Assembly (NCBI GenBank): GCA_009777055.1 | Contig: WRMQ01000009.1 | Location: 1 to 42,942, forward strand | DNA from: Oscillospiraceae bacterium | Lineage (GTDB): Bacteria; Bacillota; Clostridia; Oscillospirales; Acutalibacteraceae | Length of the DNA stretch: 42,942 nucleotides | Direction: 5' to 3' | Part shown: positions 1-10,069 of the stretch, one piece after another | How positions within the stretch are numbered: position 1 is the stretch's first letter | How the letters are laid out: the number at the start of each line of letters is the position of its first letter | Notes under the pieces: generated by a model | Databases searched by the model: none | Seen by the model: only the letters and a program-made list of their open reading frames with translations | Told to the model about the DNA's origin: nothing | Position numbers and translations under genes: made by a program

Positions 1-174
1 CATTGCATCGTAGAGACCGGCCCAATTGTTCATTGTTCATTGTTAATTGTTAATTCGATATTGGCCACGGCTCGGCAATGCCTCGCCCTACTCGGGTCTG
101 GCCGGTGGCCATGCCTGTGAACCGCGTTTGCGCTATGAACCCGCGTTTGAATCGGCCATAGCGCGCGCTTTCAT

Positions 175-1164
175 TCAACTATATTTGCCAGCGATGAATT
201 TTGGCACGTATAACTGTCTGAAATCCTCCGGCGATTTGATTCGGTTCAGGAAATCCGTGTGCTGATACACCCGCACATAGTCAATCTCAAACACCGAGGG
301 GTTTTCCTTCGTGTTGGCGAATTCCCCCAGCTTCGCGCCATAGGGGCCGTATTCCTGGCGGCGGATTTCCACCGTCAGCCGCAGGAATTCCGGCACGCGG
401 GAAACGTCACCGGCGTTGGTTTTCCACACCGCCCGGCCATCCACAAAAAAGGTGTAGCTATCCGGTGTCCACAGCAGGCCGTGGGTGTGCCAGCCATCGT
501 ATAAATTAATGCCGGTATCCACCACCGTGCCATGATTTTTATAAAAAGGCGCGTTGTAGCTGTCCCAATGGATACAGTTGCCCAGCTTGGTAGGCTCGTA
601 GTAGAAGGCGGATTCATAGATGTCGATCTCGGAGCCGTCCTTGCCCCGGCTGCCCAGCTGCGCCATGGTTCCCGCCTGCAGCCAGAACGCGGACCAGAGC
701 CCCGGCCCCTCCGGGTACTTTACCCTGGCCTCGTAATACCCGAAGGCCTGCTCAAAAGTACCCCTGGTCTCAATGCCGGAGGTAAAGTCGCCCTCCGCCG
801 GGCAGATATCGCATACGTTGTCGTGGAGCTCCGCCGCCAGAACCCTGACAATGCCGGGCGCGGAGGCGTCGATCATGTTGGAGCACCAGTACTCCGTATT
901 GCGCTTTCCGTGGGGCGAGGGGCTCCAGGGCGCGGGAATCTCCGTGCCGTCGAAATCCTCGTCCATGGTAACGAACCAGCCGCCGCCGGCCGCGAGGGCC
1001 TCCTCCTGTGAGGCGAAGGCCTCCTCCACCGACGGGCGGGGCACATCGGGAAACTCCCTGCCGCTCCATTCCCGGGGAATCATATAGAGCAAGCATCCAA
1101 TTGTTCCGCAAAGGGAGCTGACCGCCACGCCGATGGCCGCGCAAATCTTTTTTAACATAAGCAA
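175..1164 (-). CDS. Glycoside hydrolase family 16 (beta-glucanase/laminarinase-like), secreted or membrane-anchored
   Basis: N-terminal hydrophobic segment; GH16 catalytic-type motif GSEIDIYES; C-terminal FEIDYVRVYQ typical of GH16. Confidence 0.88.
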   Translation of the reverse strand: MLMLKKICAAIGVAVSSLCGTIGCLLYMIPREWSGREFPDVPRPSVEEAFASQEEALAAGGGWFVTMDEDFDGTEIPAPWSPSPHGKRNTEYWCSNMIDASAPGIVRVLAAELHDNVCDICPAEGDFTSGIETRGTFEQAFGYYEARVKYPEGPGLWSAFWLQAGTMAQLGSRGKDGSEIDIYESAFYYEPTKLGNCIHWDSYNAPFYKNHGTVVDTGINLYDGWHTHGLLWTPDSYTFFVDGRAVWKTNAGDVSRVPEFLRLTVEIRRQEYGPYGAKLGEFANTKENPSVFEIDYVRVYQHTDFLNRIKSPEDFRQLYVPKFIAGKYS

Positions 1165-1194
1165 TTCCTCTATCTGTTTAATTTAGCTGTGCTC

Positions 1195-1279
1195 GTAGGG
1201 GTTCAACATTTTGAACCCATGATTTCATGCGTTGGCGCTGGGACTCAATTGACATGGGTTCAACATTTTGAACCCCTAC
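1195..1279. repeat. Short inverted-repeat element, ends GTAGGGGTTCAACATTTTGAACCC / GGGTTCAACATTTTGAACCCCTAC
   Basis: Terminal arms are near-perfect inverted copies; same core recurs at 1943-1970. Confidence 0.8.
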
Positions 1280-1886
1280 ACTGTGACATAGGGCAGCAGA
1301 TTTTCCAGGGTTTTTTCGCCGATGCCCGTGACCTTTATCAGATCCCCCGGGCTGTGGAAGGCTCCGTTGGCGTTCCGGTAATCGATAATCGCACGCGCCT
1401 TCACCGGGCCGATGCCCGGCAGGGTTTCCAGCGCGGCCTGGCTCGCCGTATTGACGTTCACGGGGAACGAGGCCTGCGGCTTTTGCGCTTGCGCTGTTGT
1501 ATCGGGACGCGGCGCGCTGGTGTATACCGGCGGCTGGCTTTCCGGTGCCGGCGGCATGGAAAAAATATCGCCGGGCAGGACCTCGCCGGTCTCCTGTGCT
1601 TCCGGCGCCGGGCTGCCGGGAGGCGGCTGGTCTGGCGGGGCTTCATATGCGGGGAGGGGGAATTCGCTCTCGCCGCCCGCGTCCGGCGGCGCGAAGGGGT
1701 CCATCCAGGCCTCCGGGCCGCTTTGCCGCTGATCCCAAGCCGCAACGGCGGAAAACGCCGCCGCTTCCTCCCAGCCGGAGGTTCCGCCGGGCGCACCGCG
1801 GCCCAGACCATCACGGCGGCTGCCGCGATCAGGCCCACAGCGGCCAGCAGGAGCTCCGGGCGTCTGCGTTTCACCCGCAGGCTCAT
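1276..1886 (-). CDS. ComEA-like helix-hairpin-helix DNA-binding protein; reading frame appears shifted between TM and HhH parts
   Basis: HhH domain VNVNTASQAALETLPGIGPVKARAIIDYRNANGAFHSPGDLIKVTGIGEKTLENLLPYVTV in one frame; TM start MSLRVKRRRPELLLAAVGLIAAAAVMVWAAVRPAEPPAG in another frame immediately upstream. Confidence 0.75.
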
Positions 1887-1942
1887 TTTGCTTCCCCCCT
1901 TCCATCGCAAATGATTATAGCTAATGATTATAAACGCAAATC

Positions 1943-1970
1943 GTAGGGGTTCAAAATTTTGAACCCCTAC
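1943..1970. repeat. 28-bp perfect palindrome GTAGGGGTTCAAAATTTTGAACCCCTAC
   Basis: Direct reading; same family as 1195-1279. Confidence 0.9.
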
Positions 1971-1982
1971 CCGGTGGTCCGC

Positions 1983-2738
1983 CTAAAATGGCTTCAGCGT
2001 GCCCAGGCCCGATTTTTTCTCCGTGATCCTGGGATTCCCGCCGTAATTGATGTTGCCCACGCCGGAAAGCCGCGCGTCCAGGGTCTTTTCGGTGTAGATA
2101 TAGACGCTGCCCACGCCGCTGACCGAAACCCTGGCGTCCTGCGCCACCAGCTCTTTGCCCTCAAAGGCCCCCGCGCCCGAAAGGGAGATGTCCGCCTGCG
2201 CGCACTGGCCGGAGATTTTGAAGCTGCCCGCGCCCGAAAGGCTGACCTTAAGGCGTTCGCAGTCCACCTCGCCCTGGATGGTGCCCGCGCCGGAGATATG
2301 CGCGGTGAAGCCCGCGGCTTTCGCCGTTTTTTCCAGGTAAATGTTCCCCGCGCCCGAAAGGGAGATATCCTTGATTTCGGGGCAGTAAATGTCGATGGTG
2401 TGCTTCACCGAGCTGGGCCAGAACCAGGTGCCGCGCCGGTTGGCGATGTGCAGGGTGCCGCCGCGTACACTAATGCGCAGGTTTTCCGCGTTTGAGCCGC
2501 CGCGCAGCACAGCGCGGTACTCCCCCTCCGTGCCGGTGTGCAGGGTGATGTCGGCCAGGCCGCTGACCTGAAGGGCATGGAACGCGGGCAGCGCCTTCGC
2601 GCCTTCGGCTGTGAATTCGAGCCCCTGCGGGGGGCCGCTCCGGGAAAGCCGGCCGGACCATGAGAACCATGTGCAGGCCGCCAGCAGCAGGAGGATCACC
2701 GCCGTTAGATCGATCCAGAAAAATGAACGCTTTTTCAT
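1983..2738 (-). CDS. Head-GIN domain (DUF2807-like) putative auto-transporter adhesin-type protein
   Basis: Repeated LSGAGxI / LSGVGNI motifs over a beta-rich domain, N-terminal TM segment. Confidence 0.8.
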   Translation of the reverse strand: MKKRSFFWIDLTAVILLLLAACTWFSWSGRLSRSGPPQGLEFTAEGAKALPAFHALQVSGLADITLHTGTEGEYRAVLRGGSNAENLRISVRGGTLHIANRRGTWFWPSSVKHTIDIYCPEIKDISLSGAGNIYLEKTAKAAGFTAHISGAGTIQGEVDCERLKVSLSGAGSFKISGQCAQADISLSGAGAFEGKELVAQDARVSVSGVGSVYIYTEKTLDARLSGVGNINYGGNPRITEKKSGLGTLKPF

Positions 2739-2795
2739 GGGGGACGTCTCCTTTATGGCGTTTTATGTTATATTTTATCACGGGATACACACGCG

Positions 2796-3968
2796 CTAAA
2801 TCCGCGCGGCGCCCGTTTCGCGGGCCGCCTTCGCCACAGCCTCCGCCACGGCCTGGCCCAGCCGGGGGTCAAAGGCCATGGGCAGAATATGGTCCGCCGA
2901 AAGCTCCTCCGGCGAAACCAGGGCGGCGATCGCCCGGGCGGCGGCGATTTTCATGGCGTCGTTGATCTCGCCGGCGCGAACATCCAGCGCCCCCCTGAAA
3001 ATACCGGGGAAAGCCAGCACATTGTTGATCTGGTTGGGAAAGTCGCTGCGGCCCGTGCCCACCACGGCGGCGCCCGCCGCCAGGGCCAGCTCGGGCATAA
3101 TCTCAGGCACGGGGTTTGCCATGGCAAAGACCACCGCGCCGGGGCTCATGCTCCGCACCATGTCCTGCGTGACGACCCCGGGGGCCGAAACGCCGATGAA
3201 GATGTCGGCGTCCCGCAGGGCCTCGGCGATGGTTCCGCTGCGGTTGTCCCGGTTGGTGAAGCTGGTGAGAACCTGTTTGTCGGGGGAAAGGGATGCGTCC
3301 TCCCCATGCAGGATGCCCTGCCGGTCGCACAGCAGAATGTCCCGCACGCCGACATGGCGCAGCAGCCGCGCGATGGCCACGCCCGCGGCCCCCGCGCCGG
3401 AAAAGGCCGCCACGCAGTCCTTTAAATCCTTGCCGACCACCCGCAGGGCGTTGAACAGCGCGGCGAGAACCACCACCGCCGTGCCGTGCTGGTCGTCGTG
3501 GAAAACGGGGATATCGCAGACCTCCTTCAGCCGCCGTTCGATCTCGAAGCAGCGGGGGGCCGCGATGTCCTCCAGGTTGATGCCGCCGAAGCTGCCCTGC
3601 AGCAGCTCTATCGTGCGCACAATCTCGTCCACATCCTGTGTGCGGATACAAAGCGGGATCGCGTCCACCCCGCCGAAGGCCTTGAACAGCACGCATTTGC
3701 CCTCCATCACGGGCATGCCCGCCTCGGGCCCGATATCGCCCAGGCCCAGCACGGCGGAGCCGTCGGTGACCACGGCCACGGTATTCCAGCGGCGGGTGAG
3801 GCTGAAGCTTTTCGCGGGGTCCTTCTGAATTTCCAGGCAGGGCTGCGCCACACCGGGGGTATAGGCCAATGAGAGCTCCTCCCGGTTGGTGACAGGCGCG
3901 CGGGATATAATTTCAAGCTTTCCTCCCAGCCGCTCGTGCAGCTGAAGGGACGCGGCGGCATAATCCAT
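2796..3968 (-). CDS. NAD(P)-dependent malic enzyme
   Basis: SLAYTPGVAQPCLEI, VTDGSAVLGLGDIGPEAGMPVMEGK, VFHDDQHGTA, FAMANPVPEI, GTGRSDFPNQINNVLAFPGIFRGALD. Confidence 0.95.
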   Translation of the reverse strand: MDYAAASLQLHERLGGKLEIISRAPVTNREELSLAYTPGVAQPCLEIQKDPAKSFSLTRRWNTVAVVTDGSAVLGLGDIGPEAGMPVMEGKCVLFKAFGGVDAIPLCIRTQDVDEIVRTIELLQGSFGGINLEDIAAPRCFEIERRLKEVCDIPVFHDDQHGTAVVVLAALFNALRVVGKDLKDCVAAFSGAGAAGVAIARLLRHVGVRDILLCDRQGILHGEDASLSPDKQVLTSFTNRDNRSGTIAEALRDADIFIGVSAPGVVTQDMVRSMSPGAVVFAMANPVPEIMPELALAAGAAVVGTGRSDFPNQINNVLAFPGIFRGALDVRAGEINDAMKIAAARAIAALVSPEELSADHILPMAFDPRLGQAVAEAVAKAARETGAARI

Positions 3969-4168
3969 CTGGCTTGCTCCTGTATTTAATATTTTGCATT
4001 GATTGATGTTTGTTGATTGATGCTTAGAGTATAGTGGAGCGGGCGCGAAAAGTCAAGTGAACGGATCGTAAAATATATTTTTAAAGCTTTATTTTAAATT
4101 CAATTTGCTCTTTTGGCGCTGGCCGCAAAAGATGTTTTTTAATAGATCTTTCGAAATGGGCGGCTTTT

Positions 4169-4274
4169 TGCCAGCAGGCGACCACAGGTCGCCCCTACTA
4201 TGAATTCTGCCTCAGTTTGATATGGTCCATCACGAAGGATCATCGTAGGGGCGCACTGTGTGCGCCCGCTGGCA
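4169..4274. repeat. TIR repeat element copy 1 (TGCCAGC..GCGACCACAGGTCGCCCCTAC ... GTAGGGGCGCACTGTGTGCGCCCGCTGGCA)
   Basis: ~30-bp imperfect terminal inverted repeats; three direct copies in tandem. Confidence 0.9.
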
Positions 4275-4328
4275 CCCAATATCAAATGGGTTTGAGAACA
4301 AAATTCTGCGCTGGGGGATTTTATTTTT

Positions 4329-4435
4329 TGCCAGTGGGCGACCACAGGTCGCCCCTACTATGAATTCTGCCCCGGTTTGATATCAGCCCATCGCGAAGGA
4401 TCATCGTAGGGGCGCACTGTGTGCGCCCGCTGGCA
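4329..4435. repeat. TIR repeat element copy 2
   Basis: Near-identical to copy 1, offset 160 bp. Confidence 0.9.
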
Positions 4436-4490
4436 CCCAATATCAATTGGGCTTGAGAGCACATTCTGCGCTGGGAGATTTTTATTTTTT

Positions 4491-4598
4491 TGCCAGCGGG
4501 CGACCACAGGTCGCCCCTACTATGAATTCTGTCCCAGTTTTGATATCAGTCTATCGCGAAGGATCATCGTAGGGGCGCACTGTGTGCGCCCGCTGGCA
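4491..4598. repeat. TIR repeat element copy 3
   Basis: Near-identical to copies 1 and 2, offset 162 bp from copy 2; ends just before the typA stop. Confidence 0.9.
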
Positions 4599-4606
4599 GC
4601 CAAACT

Positions 4607-6427
4607 CTATTTTCGGCCCGCGGCCTTCATTCGGGATTCTTTGTTCAGCACACGCTTGCGCAGCCGCAGGGAGCTCGGCGTTACCTCCAGCAGCTCGTCG
4701 TCCCGGATGAACTCCATGCACTGCTCCAGGCTCAGCGCGGTGGCCGGGGTCAGGCGCAGGTTGTCGTCGGAGCCGGCGGCGCGCATGTTGGTCAGCTGCT
4801 TCTTTTTGCAGACGTTGATGTCCAGATCCTCCCCCCGGGCGCATTCCCCCACCACCATGCCGGCGTAAACCTCCAGGCCCGGGCCGACAAAAAGGCGTCC
4901 CCGCTCCTGGGCGTTGAACAGGCCGTAGGCTGTGGTTTCCCCGGTCTCGTGGGCTACGATAGAGCCCTGCTCCCGTTCGCGGATTTCGCCTTTATACGGC
5001 TCATAGCCCGCGAAGAGCTGGTTCATGATACCGTTGCCGTTGGTGTCGGTCAAAAATTCCGTGCGGTAGCCGATCAATCCGCGGGAGGGGATGCGGAACT
5101 CCAGGTGGGCCGCGCCCTCCCCGCGGGAGCTCATTGTTTCCAAAACAGCCCTGCGCGTGCCCAGCTTTTTGATCACCGCGCCGGCGTATTGCTCCGGCAC
5201 CTCGACGACCAGCAGCTCCATAGGCTCATGCGTCTGGCCGCCGATCTCCTTGTATATCACCTTCGGGCGCGAAACCTGCAGCTCGTAGCCCTGCCGCCGC
5301 ATGGTTTCGATCAGGATCGACAGGTGCAGCTCGCCGCGCCCGGAAACCTTGAAGGTGTCCGCGCTGCCGGTTTCCTCCACGCGCATGCTCACATTGGTGC
5401 GCACCTCCTTCCACAGACGCTCGCGGATGTTGCGGGAGGTGACGAATTTGCCCTCCCGTCCGGCGAAGGGGCTGTCGTTGACCATGAAGTTCATGGCAAT
5501 GGTCGGCTCATCGATTTCAATGAAGGGCAGGGGCTCGGGATGTTCGGGGTCGCAGAGCGTTTCGCCGATATTGAGATCCTCAATGCCGGAAACGCAGACA
5601 ATATCCCCCAGGCCGGCCTCCTCCACGTCCACGCGCCGGAGCCCCTCGAATTGATAGAGCCGGGAAACGCGCACGTTCCGGCTGTGTTCCGGCTGGCCAT
5701 AAGACACCGCGCGCAGAGGCGCGCCCTGCCGCAGGCAGCCGCGCTCCACCCGGCCGATGCCGAGGCGGCCAACATAGTCGTCGTACTCCAGCGAGGAGAT
5801 CAGCAGCTGCGGCGGGCCCTCCGGATCGCCCTTTGGCGGTTCGATTTCCCGGAGGATGGCCTCCAGCAGCGGGCGCATATCGCCCTCCCGCGCGCCGGGG
5901 TCCAGCGAGGCGTAGCCCTCCCGCGCGGAGGCGTAGACGACCGGAAAATCCAGCTGCTCCTCCTGCGCGCCCAGCGCGATGAAGAGGTCGAGCACCCCGT
6001 CCAGCACCTCGCCGGGCCGCGCCCCGGGGCGGTCGACCTTGTTGATCACCACAAGGGCCCGTTTGCCCAGGCCCAGGGCTTTTTTCAGCACAAAGCGGGT
6101 TTGGGGCATGCAGCCCTCCACGGCGTCCACCAGCAGCAGCACGCCGTCCGCCATCATCATCACGCGCTCCACCTCGCCGCCGAAATCGGCGTGGCCGGGG
6201 GTGTCCACAATGTTGATCTTCGTGTCCTCGTAGCGGATGGCGGTGTTCTTCGAAAGAATGGTGATGCCCCGCTCCCGCTCCAGGTCATTGGAATCCATCA
6301 CCCGCTCGGCCACGGCCTCGTTCCGGCGGAAGGTGCCGCTCTGCTTGAGCAGCTCGTCCACCAGAGTGGTTTTGCCATGATCCACATGGGCGATAATGGC
6401 TATATTTCTGATTTCTTGTTTTATCAT
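4607..6427 (-). CDS. typA: Ribosome-associated GTPase TypA/BipA
   Basis: [61 protein letters not shown]; start set to internal Met of the supplied ORF. Confidence 0.96.
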   Translation of the reverse strand: MIKQEIRNIAIIAHVDHGKTTLVDELLKQSGTFRRNEAVAERVMDSNDLERERGITILSKNTAIRYEDTKINIVDTPGHADFGGEVERVMMMADGVLLLVDAVEGCMPQTRFVLKKALGLGKRALVVINKVDRPGARPGEVLDGVLDLFIALGAQEEQLDFPVVYASAREGYASLDPGAREGDMRPLLEAILREIEPPKGDPEGPPQLLISSLEYDDYVGRLGIGRVERGCLRQGAPLRAVSYGQPEHSRNVRVSRLYQFEGLRRVDVEEAGLGDIVCVSGIEDLNIGETLCDPEHPEPLPFIEIDEPTIAMNFMVNDSPFAGREGKFVTSRNIRERLWKEVRTNVSMRVEETGSADTFKVSGRGELHLSILIETMRRQGYELQVSRPKVIYKEIGGQTHEPMELLVVEVPEQYAGAVIKKLGTRRAVLETMSSRGEGAAHLEFRIPSRGLIGYRTEFLTDTNGNGIMNQLFAGYEPYKGEIREREQGSIVAHETGETTAYGLFNAQERGRLFVGPGLEVYAGMVVGECARGEDLDINVCKKKQLTNMRAAGSDDNLRLTPATALSLEQCMEFIRDDELLEVTPSSLRLRKRVLNKESRMKAAGRK

Positions 6428-7437
6428 TCGCCCTTCATCTCCATCAGTTCTTCTTCTCCCCGGAAGGCCGCCGCCGAAAGCTTCACCGAATCGAAGATCG
6501 CGGCCTTGAGGTCGTCCTCCGTGGCGCCCAGCTCCACGGACCAGCCGCGGTCGATAAAGGTGTTCATGCACATAATATCCGCCAGGCCCACGGGGTCGAT
6601 GCCCATCTCCACGCCCCGGGCGGCGGCCTCCCGGCGCAGCTTGCCGCCATATAGCCGGAACATCCATTTGGAGATGTGTATGATCCTCCGCCCGGGCTCG
6701 CCCATGGCGGCGTGCACAATGGTCAAAAACTCATCCCAGCTGAGGTTGTAGCAGCCGATAGGGTAGGCGTTGGCGCCCTTGTTGCGCTCCGCCGCGCCCA
6801 CGATCACCTGGGCCGCCTGGTTGACGGTGAGCATCGCCGTGCCGCCCCTGGGGTACATCGTTACGCCTCCGGGCATGGCCGCCAGCTGCTCGATCAAAAT
6901 GGTCCAAACCGGCTTGCGCCCCGGCTGCGTGCCGAAGATGTAGGGCAGCTCCAGCACGGCCACGTCCATGCCCTCCGCCCCGAAGGAAAGGGCCGCCTCC
7001 TCCTGCGCCACGCGGGCGCGGATATAGGGGTGCCGCTCGCACAGGCGCATTTGGGGGAGCTCCCTGGCAAAGTAGGCAAAATAGGAGCCCAGCACCACGG
7101 CCCTGGTTATCCCCGCCCGCCCGGCGATGGTCAGCAGGCGCTCCACAGGCGCGATGTTATACTTCAGGTAGGCGTCGTAAACGGGGGCCGGGAACTCCAC
7201 GCGCTCGTCCACGCCGGCGGCGAAGACAAAGCAGTCGCAGCCCGCCATCGCGTCGGCGAGCGCGTCGTCGCTCATTTCCATATAATTGCCGAAGGTCAGC
7301 GCCATTTCCGCCGGGATAGGCGCGCCCGCCGGTAACGGCGGCAGGGCAATGGACTTCACCGTATGCCCGCGGTCCAGGAATCCCCGCGCGGCCGCGCTGC
7401 CCAAAAGGCCGGTTCCGCCGATGAGAAATACGTTCAT
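6424..7437 (-). CDS. NAD-dependent epimerase/dehydratase (extended SDR)
   Basis: MNVFLIGGTGLLGSAAARGFLDRGH Rossmann motif; overlaps typA start by 4 nt. Confidence 0.85.
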   Translation of the reverse strand: MNVFLIGGTGLLGSAAARGFLDRGHTVKSIALPPLPAGAPIPAEMALTFGNYMEMSDDALADAMAGCDCFVFAAGVDERVEFPAPVYDAYLKYNIAPVERLLTIAGRAGITRAVVLGSYFAYFARELPQMRLCERHPYIRARVAQEEAALSFGAEGMDVAVLELPYIFGTQPGRKPVWTILIEQLAAMPGGVTMYPRGGTAMLTVNQAAQVIVGAAERNKGANAYPIGCYNLSWDEFLTIVHAAMGEPGRRIIHISKWMFRLYGGKLRREAAARGVEMGIDPVGLADIMCMNTFIDRGWSVELGATEDDLKAAIFDSVKLSAAAFRGEEELMEMKGE

Positions 7438-7528
7438 TCTGAGGCTCCTCTTTTCTGATGATATGACGTTTATTGAAGTGTTAATTTTTTTATTGAAGTA
7501 TGAAAATAAAAGCAAAAGATCTTCTATT

Positions 7529-8503
7529 TTAATTAACGGCGCATTTTTGCAGTACGCTGTGATCCCGCCTGTCAATGACCGCGAACTCGTAATACCCCAG
7601 CTCCCCTGTGCGGTCCTTCCGGCAGATCATCGCCGCGCAGAGCTCCCCGCTGATGGCAAGGGTGGCCTGCGGGTCGGCGGTATAGCCCTCTATATCAAAG
7701 ACGAAGCCGCTTTCCCGGGCCCGCGTGTCCCCCGCGCCCCATTCGGCCTTCAGCGCCTCCGCCGCGCGCGCGGCAGTGCCGGCTTCGAAATCAACGCGGT
7801 ACAGAAATGTCGCGGGATAGGGCAGCTTCAGCGTGCTCCTCACCGGCTCGCCGTGTATCCAGTGTACCTCGTTCCAAAACAGCAGCTCGCGCCCGTCCGG
7901 GGAGAACAGCGTATGAAACCGCGCCAGAAAGAAAAAGCGCTGCGGCCCGGTGATGTCCAGGGCCCGGTCGATCCTGTTTTCCGCGATGTTATACCGCAGG
8001 ATACAGGGCCCGTATTCGCTGTAAGCGGCGTAGACATAGTCCTCGCTGGCAAAGAGAAGCTCCCAGCCCCGGGAGCCGAAGACGGCTTTCCGGGCCTCCT
8101 CCCGAACCGCCGCGGGGTCGGCAAAGACTGGCGGCCGTTCTGTGTTCTCCTCCCGGATACGCGCCAGCAGCTCCTGGCCCGGGGCCTCGCAGATATCCTC
8201 CCACTCGCGGAAGGTCTGCACATAGCGCAGGTGCTCGTCGACCAGATAGGAGAAAAAATTCGGCGCGCTGCGCTCGGAATAGTAATACGCGGTGGACCCC
8301 AGCAGATCGTACACCTGCCGCCAGGTCATGCCGGGCTCCACACGCAGGATATCGCCGGAGGATATATTGATCTCCGCCGGCTCGGCGGGCCGCGTCTCTC
8401 CGGCAAGCGGTGCCGGGCCGCAGGCCGTGAGCAGCAGGGCGGACAGCGAAAGCAAGGCCAGAAGGCGGAACAGTCGTTTTGGGCGCGCGGGAAAACAGAT
8501 CAT
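7529..8503 (-). CDS. Putative lipoprotein of unknown function
   Basis: Lipobox-like signal LFRLLALLSLSALLLTAC; no recognised enzymatic motif. Confidence 0.65.
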   Translation of the reverse strand: MICFPARPKRLFRLLALLSLSALLLTACGPAPLAGETRPAEPAEINISSGDILRVEPGMTWRQVYDLLGSTAYYYSERSAPNFFSYLVDEHLRYVQTFREWEDICEAPGQELLARIREENTERPPVFADPAAVREEARKAVFGSRGWELLFASEDYVYAAYSEYGPCILRYNIAENRIDRALDITGPQRFFFLARFHTLFSPDGRELLFWNEVHWIHGEPVRSTLKLPYPATFLYRVDFEAGTAARAAEALKAEWGAGDTRARESGFVFDIEGYTADPQATLAISGELCAAMICRKDRTGELGYYEFAVIDRRDHSVLQKCAVN

Positions 8504-8646
8504 AGGGCGGCATCCTCTTTCGGCGCGGCATCCGCGACATAAATCTTTGCGATATAAAAACGCGATATAAAAATAGTATAGTATACAGTATAACATGCCA
8601 TGCAGCAAAAGTCCAGTCGCGAAGCAAAAGTTGGATGCCGAACAGA

Positions 8647-8665
8647 GCCGCCCTTTTCGGGCGGC
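8647..8665. terminator. Possible terminator-like hairpin GCCGCCC-TTTTC-GGGCGGC
   Basis: Perfect 7-bp GC stem between the M23 gene and the lipoprotein gene; weak T-tract. Confidence 0.45.
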
Positions 8666-8704
8666 CCTGATGTGATGATATAAAATTTTGTATTCTTTGG
8701 GCGG

Positions 8705-10069
8705 TCAATACGGGTTTTTAATATAGGTCAGCGGATCAACGGCGACGGAGTTGCCGTTCGCGGCGATCTCGTTGATCTGAAAGTGCAGATGCGCGCCGGT
8801 GCTGTTGCCCGTTGAGCCCATCACGCCCAGAATCTTTCCCTGGGGAATCCGCGCGCCGGTCTTCACCGCGTCGGAGAAGCTGCGCAGATGCATATAGGTG
8901 GTTTTGATCTCCTTGCCCTTGGGCTTATAGACGCCGTGGTGCAAAACGACATAGTAGCCCATGGAGTTATCGAAGCCGTAGTCCAGCACCACGCCCTCCA
9001 GGGCGGCGATGATCTGGTAATCCTTTTGGTTCGCGCCCGGCGCGGAGATATCCAGGCCCTTGTGGACATGAGAGCGGTTCGAGGTGTCGCCGAAACGGCT
9101 GCTGATATAGCATTCGGGATATGGCACCGGCCAGCGCATGGTGCCGTCGGAGCTTTGCATAAACATGTCGCTGTTTTCCGCCTTTTTCTCCCGGAGCAGG
9201 TCGTCCAGCTTTCGCTCGAATTCCTCAACGGCCTTGCGGTCCTTGGCCAGCATGCGCTCGGCGTCGGCGGTCAGGCTTTTCAGGGAGCGGATGATGGCGT
9301 AGACCTCTGACTGCGCCACACTGATGCGCTCGTGCTCGGCGGAAAGATCTTTTTTTACCTTGCGCTGCTCGCCGCGTTCCCGCTCCAGCGCCGCGCTTTC
9401 CTGCTCCACCTGGGCGAGCTTGGTTTGGAGCGACTCGGTCTGGGCGTTGAGCTCCTCCTTGAGTCGCAGCATGTCCCGCATCTCCTGCTCCAGGGCGCCG
9501 CGCAGCTCGGCGTCGCGCCTGGCCGTGCGGCTGATGTATTCCGCCATGGTCAGAAAGCCGGTGAGGTCGGAGCTCGAAAGCAGCAGCTGTAAATTGGATA
9601 CCGGGCCGTTCATGTATTGCTGGCGCAGCCGCTCTATGAGCTGCTGCTGCATCCGGTCAATCACGGCCTCCTTGTCCGCTGTTTCAATCTCAATGATCCT
9701 GATCTGCTCGCGGCAATCCGCGATTTCCCGGTTCATCTGCTCAATCTTCAGCTGCAGCGCCGCAATGGAGCTGTCCAGGCGCTTGAGCTCCTCGTCGATG
9801 AGCTGCATCTTGGCGCTGATCTCCTCAATCTGGGCCTCCAGCGCGGGGATCAGCCGCTCCTGGGCGGCCTTGTCGTCCTTCAGCTGCTGCAGCTGTTTTT
9901 CGTTTTCCTGAATGCGCTCCTCAACCTTTTGCTTTTCCCGCTCAAGCTCCTCCTTGGTCTGCGCCGCGCCGGAGGGGATCCACACGGCGGTGAACAGCAG
10001 CGCCAGAGCCAGAAGCATGGAGAAAAACCGCGTAAAAGCGATGTTAACTCTCCAATTCTGATTTTTCAT
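8705..10069 (-). CDS. Coiled-coil M23 family peptidoglycan hydrolase (EnvC/PcsB-like FtsEX effector)
   Basis: Signal peptide, long coiled coil, C-terminal M23 LytM domain (SRFGDTSNRSHVHKGLDI ... STGNSTGAHLHFQI); overlaps ftsX. Confidence 0.9.
   Translation of the reverse strand: MKNQNWRVNIAFTRFFSMLLALALLFTAVWIPSGAAQTKEELEREKQKVEERIQENEKQLQQLKDDKAAQERLIPALEAQIEEISAKMQLIDEELKRLDSSIAALQLKIEQMNREIADCREQIRIIEIETADKEAVIDRMQQQLIERLRQQYMNGPVSNLQLLLSSSDLTGFLTMAEYISRTARRDAELRGALEQEMRDMLRLKEELNAQTESLQTKLAQVEQESAALERERGEQRKVKKDLSAEHERISVAQSEVYAIIRSLKSLTADAERMLAKDRKAVEEFERKLDDLLREKKAENSDMFMQSSDGTMRWPVPYPECYISSRFGDTSNRSHVHKGLDISAPGANQKDYQIIAALEGVVLDYGFDNSMGYYVVLHHGVYKPKGKEIKTTYMHLRSFSDAVKTGARIPQGKILGVMGSTGNSTGAHLHFQINEIAANGNSVAVDPLTYIKNPY

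Noticed and set aside
4169-4598. Possible CRISPR array (regularly spaced repeats)
   Set aside because: Repeat units are ~107 bp with internal TIRs, only three copies, and the spacers are related to each other; no cas genes
4949-6751. 600-aa plus-strand ORF in the track
   Set aside because: Antisense to typA; produced by high GC; no domain signature
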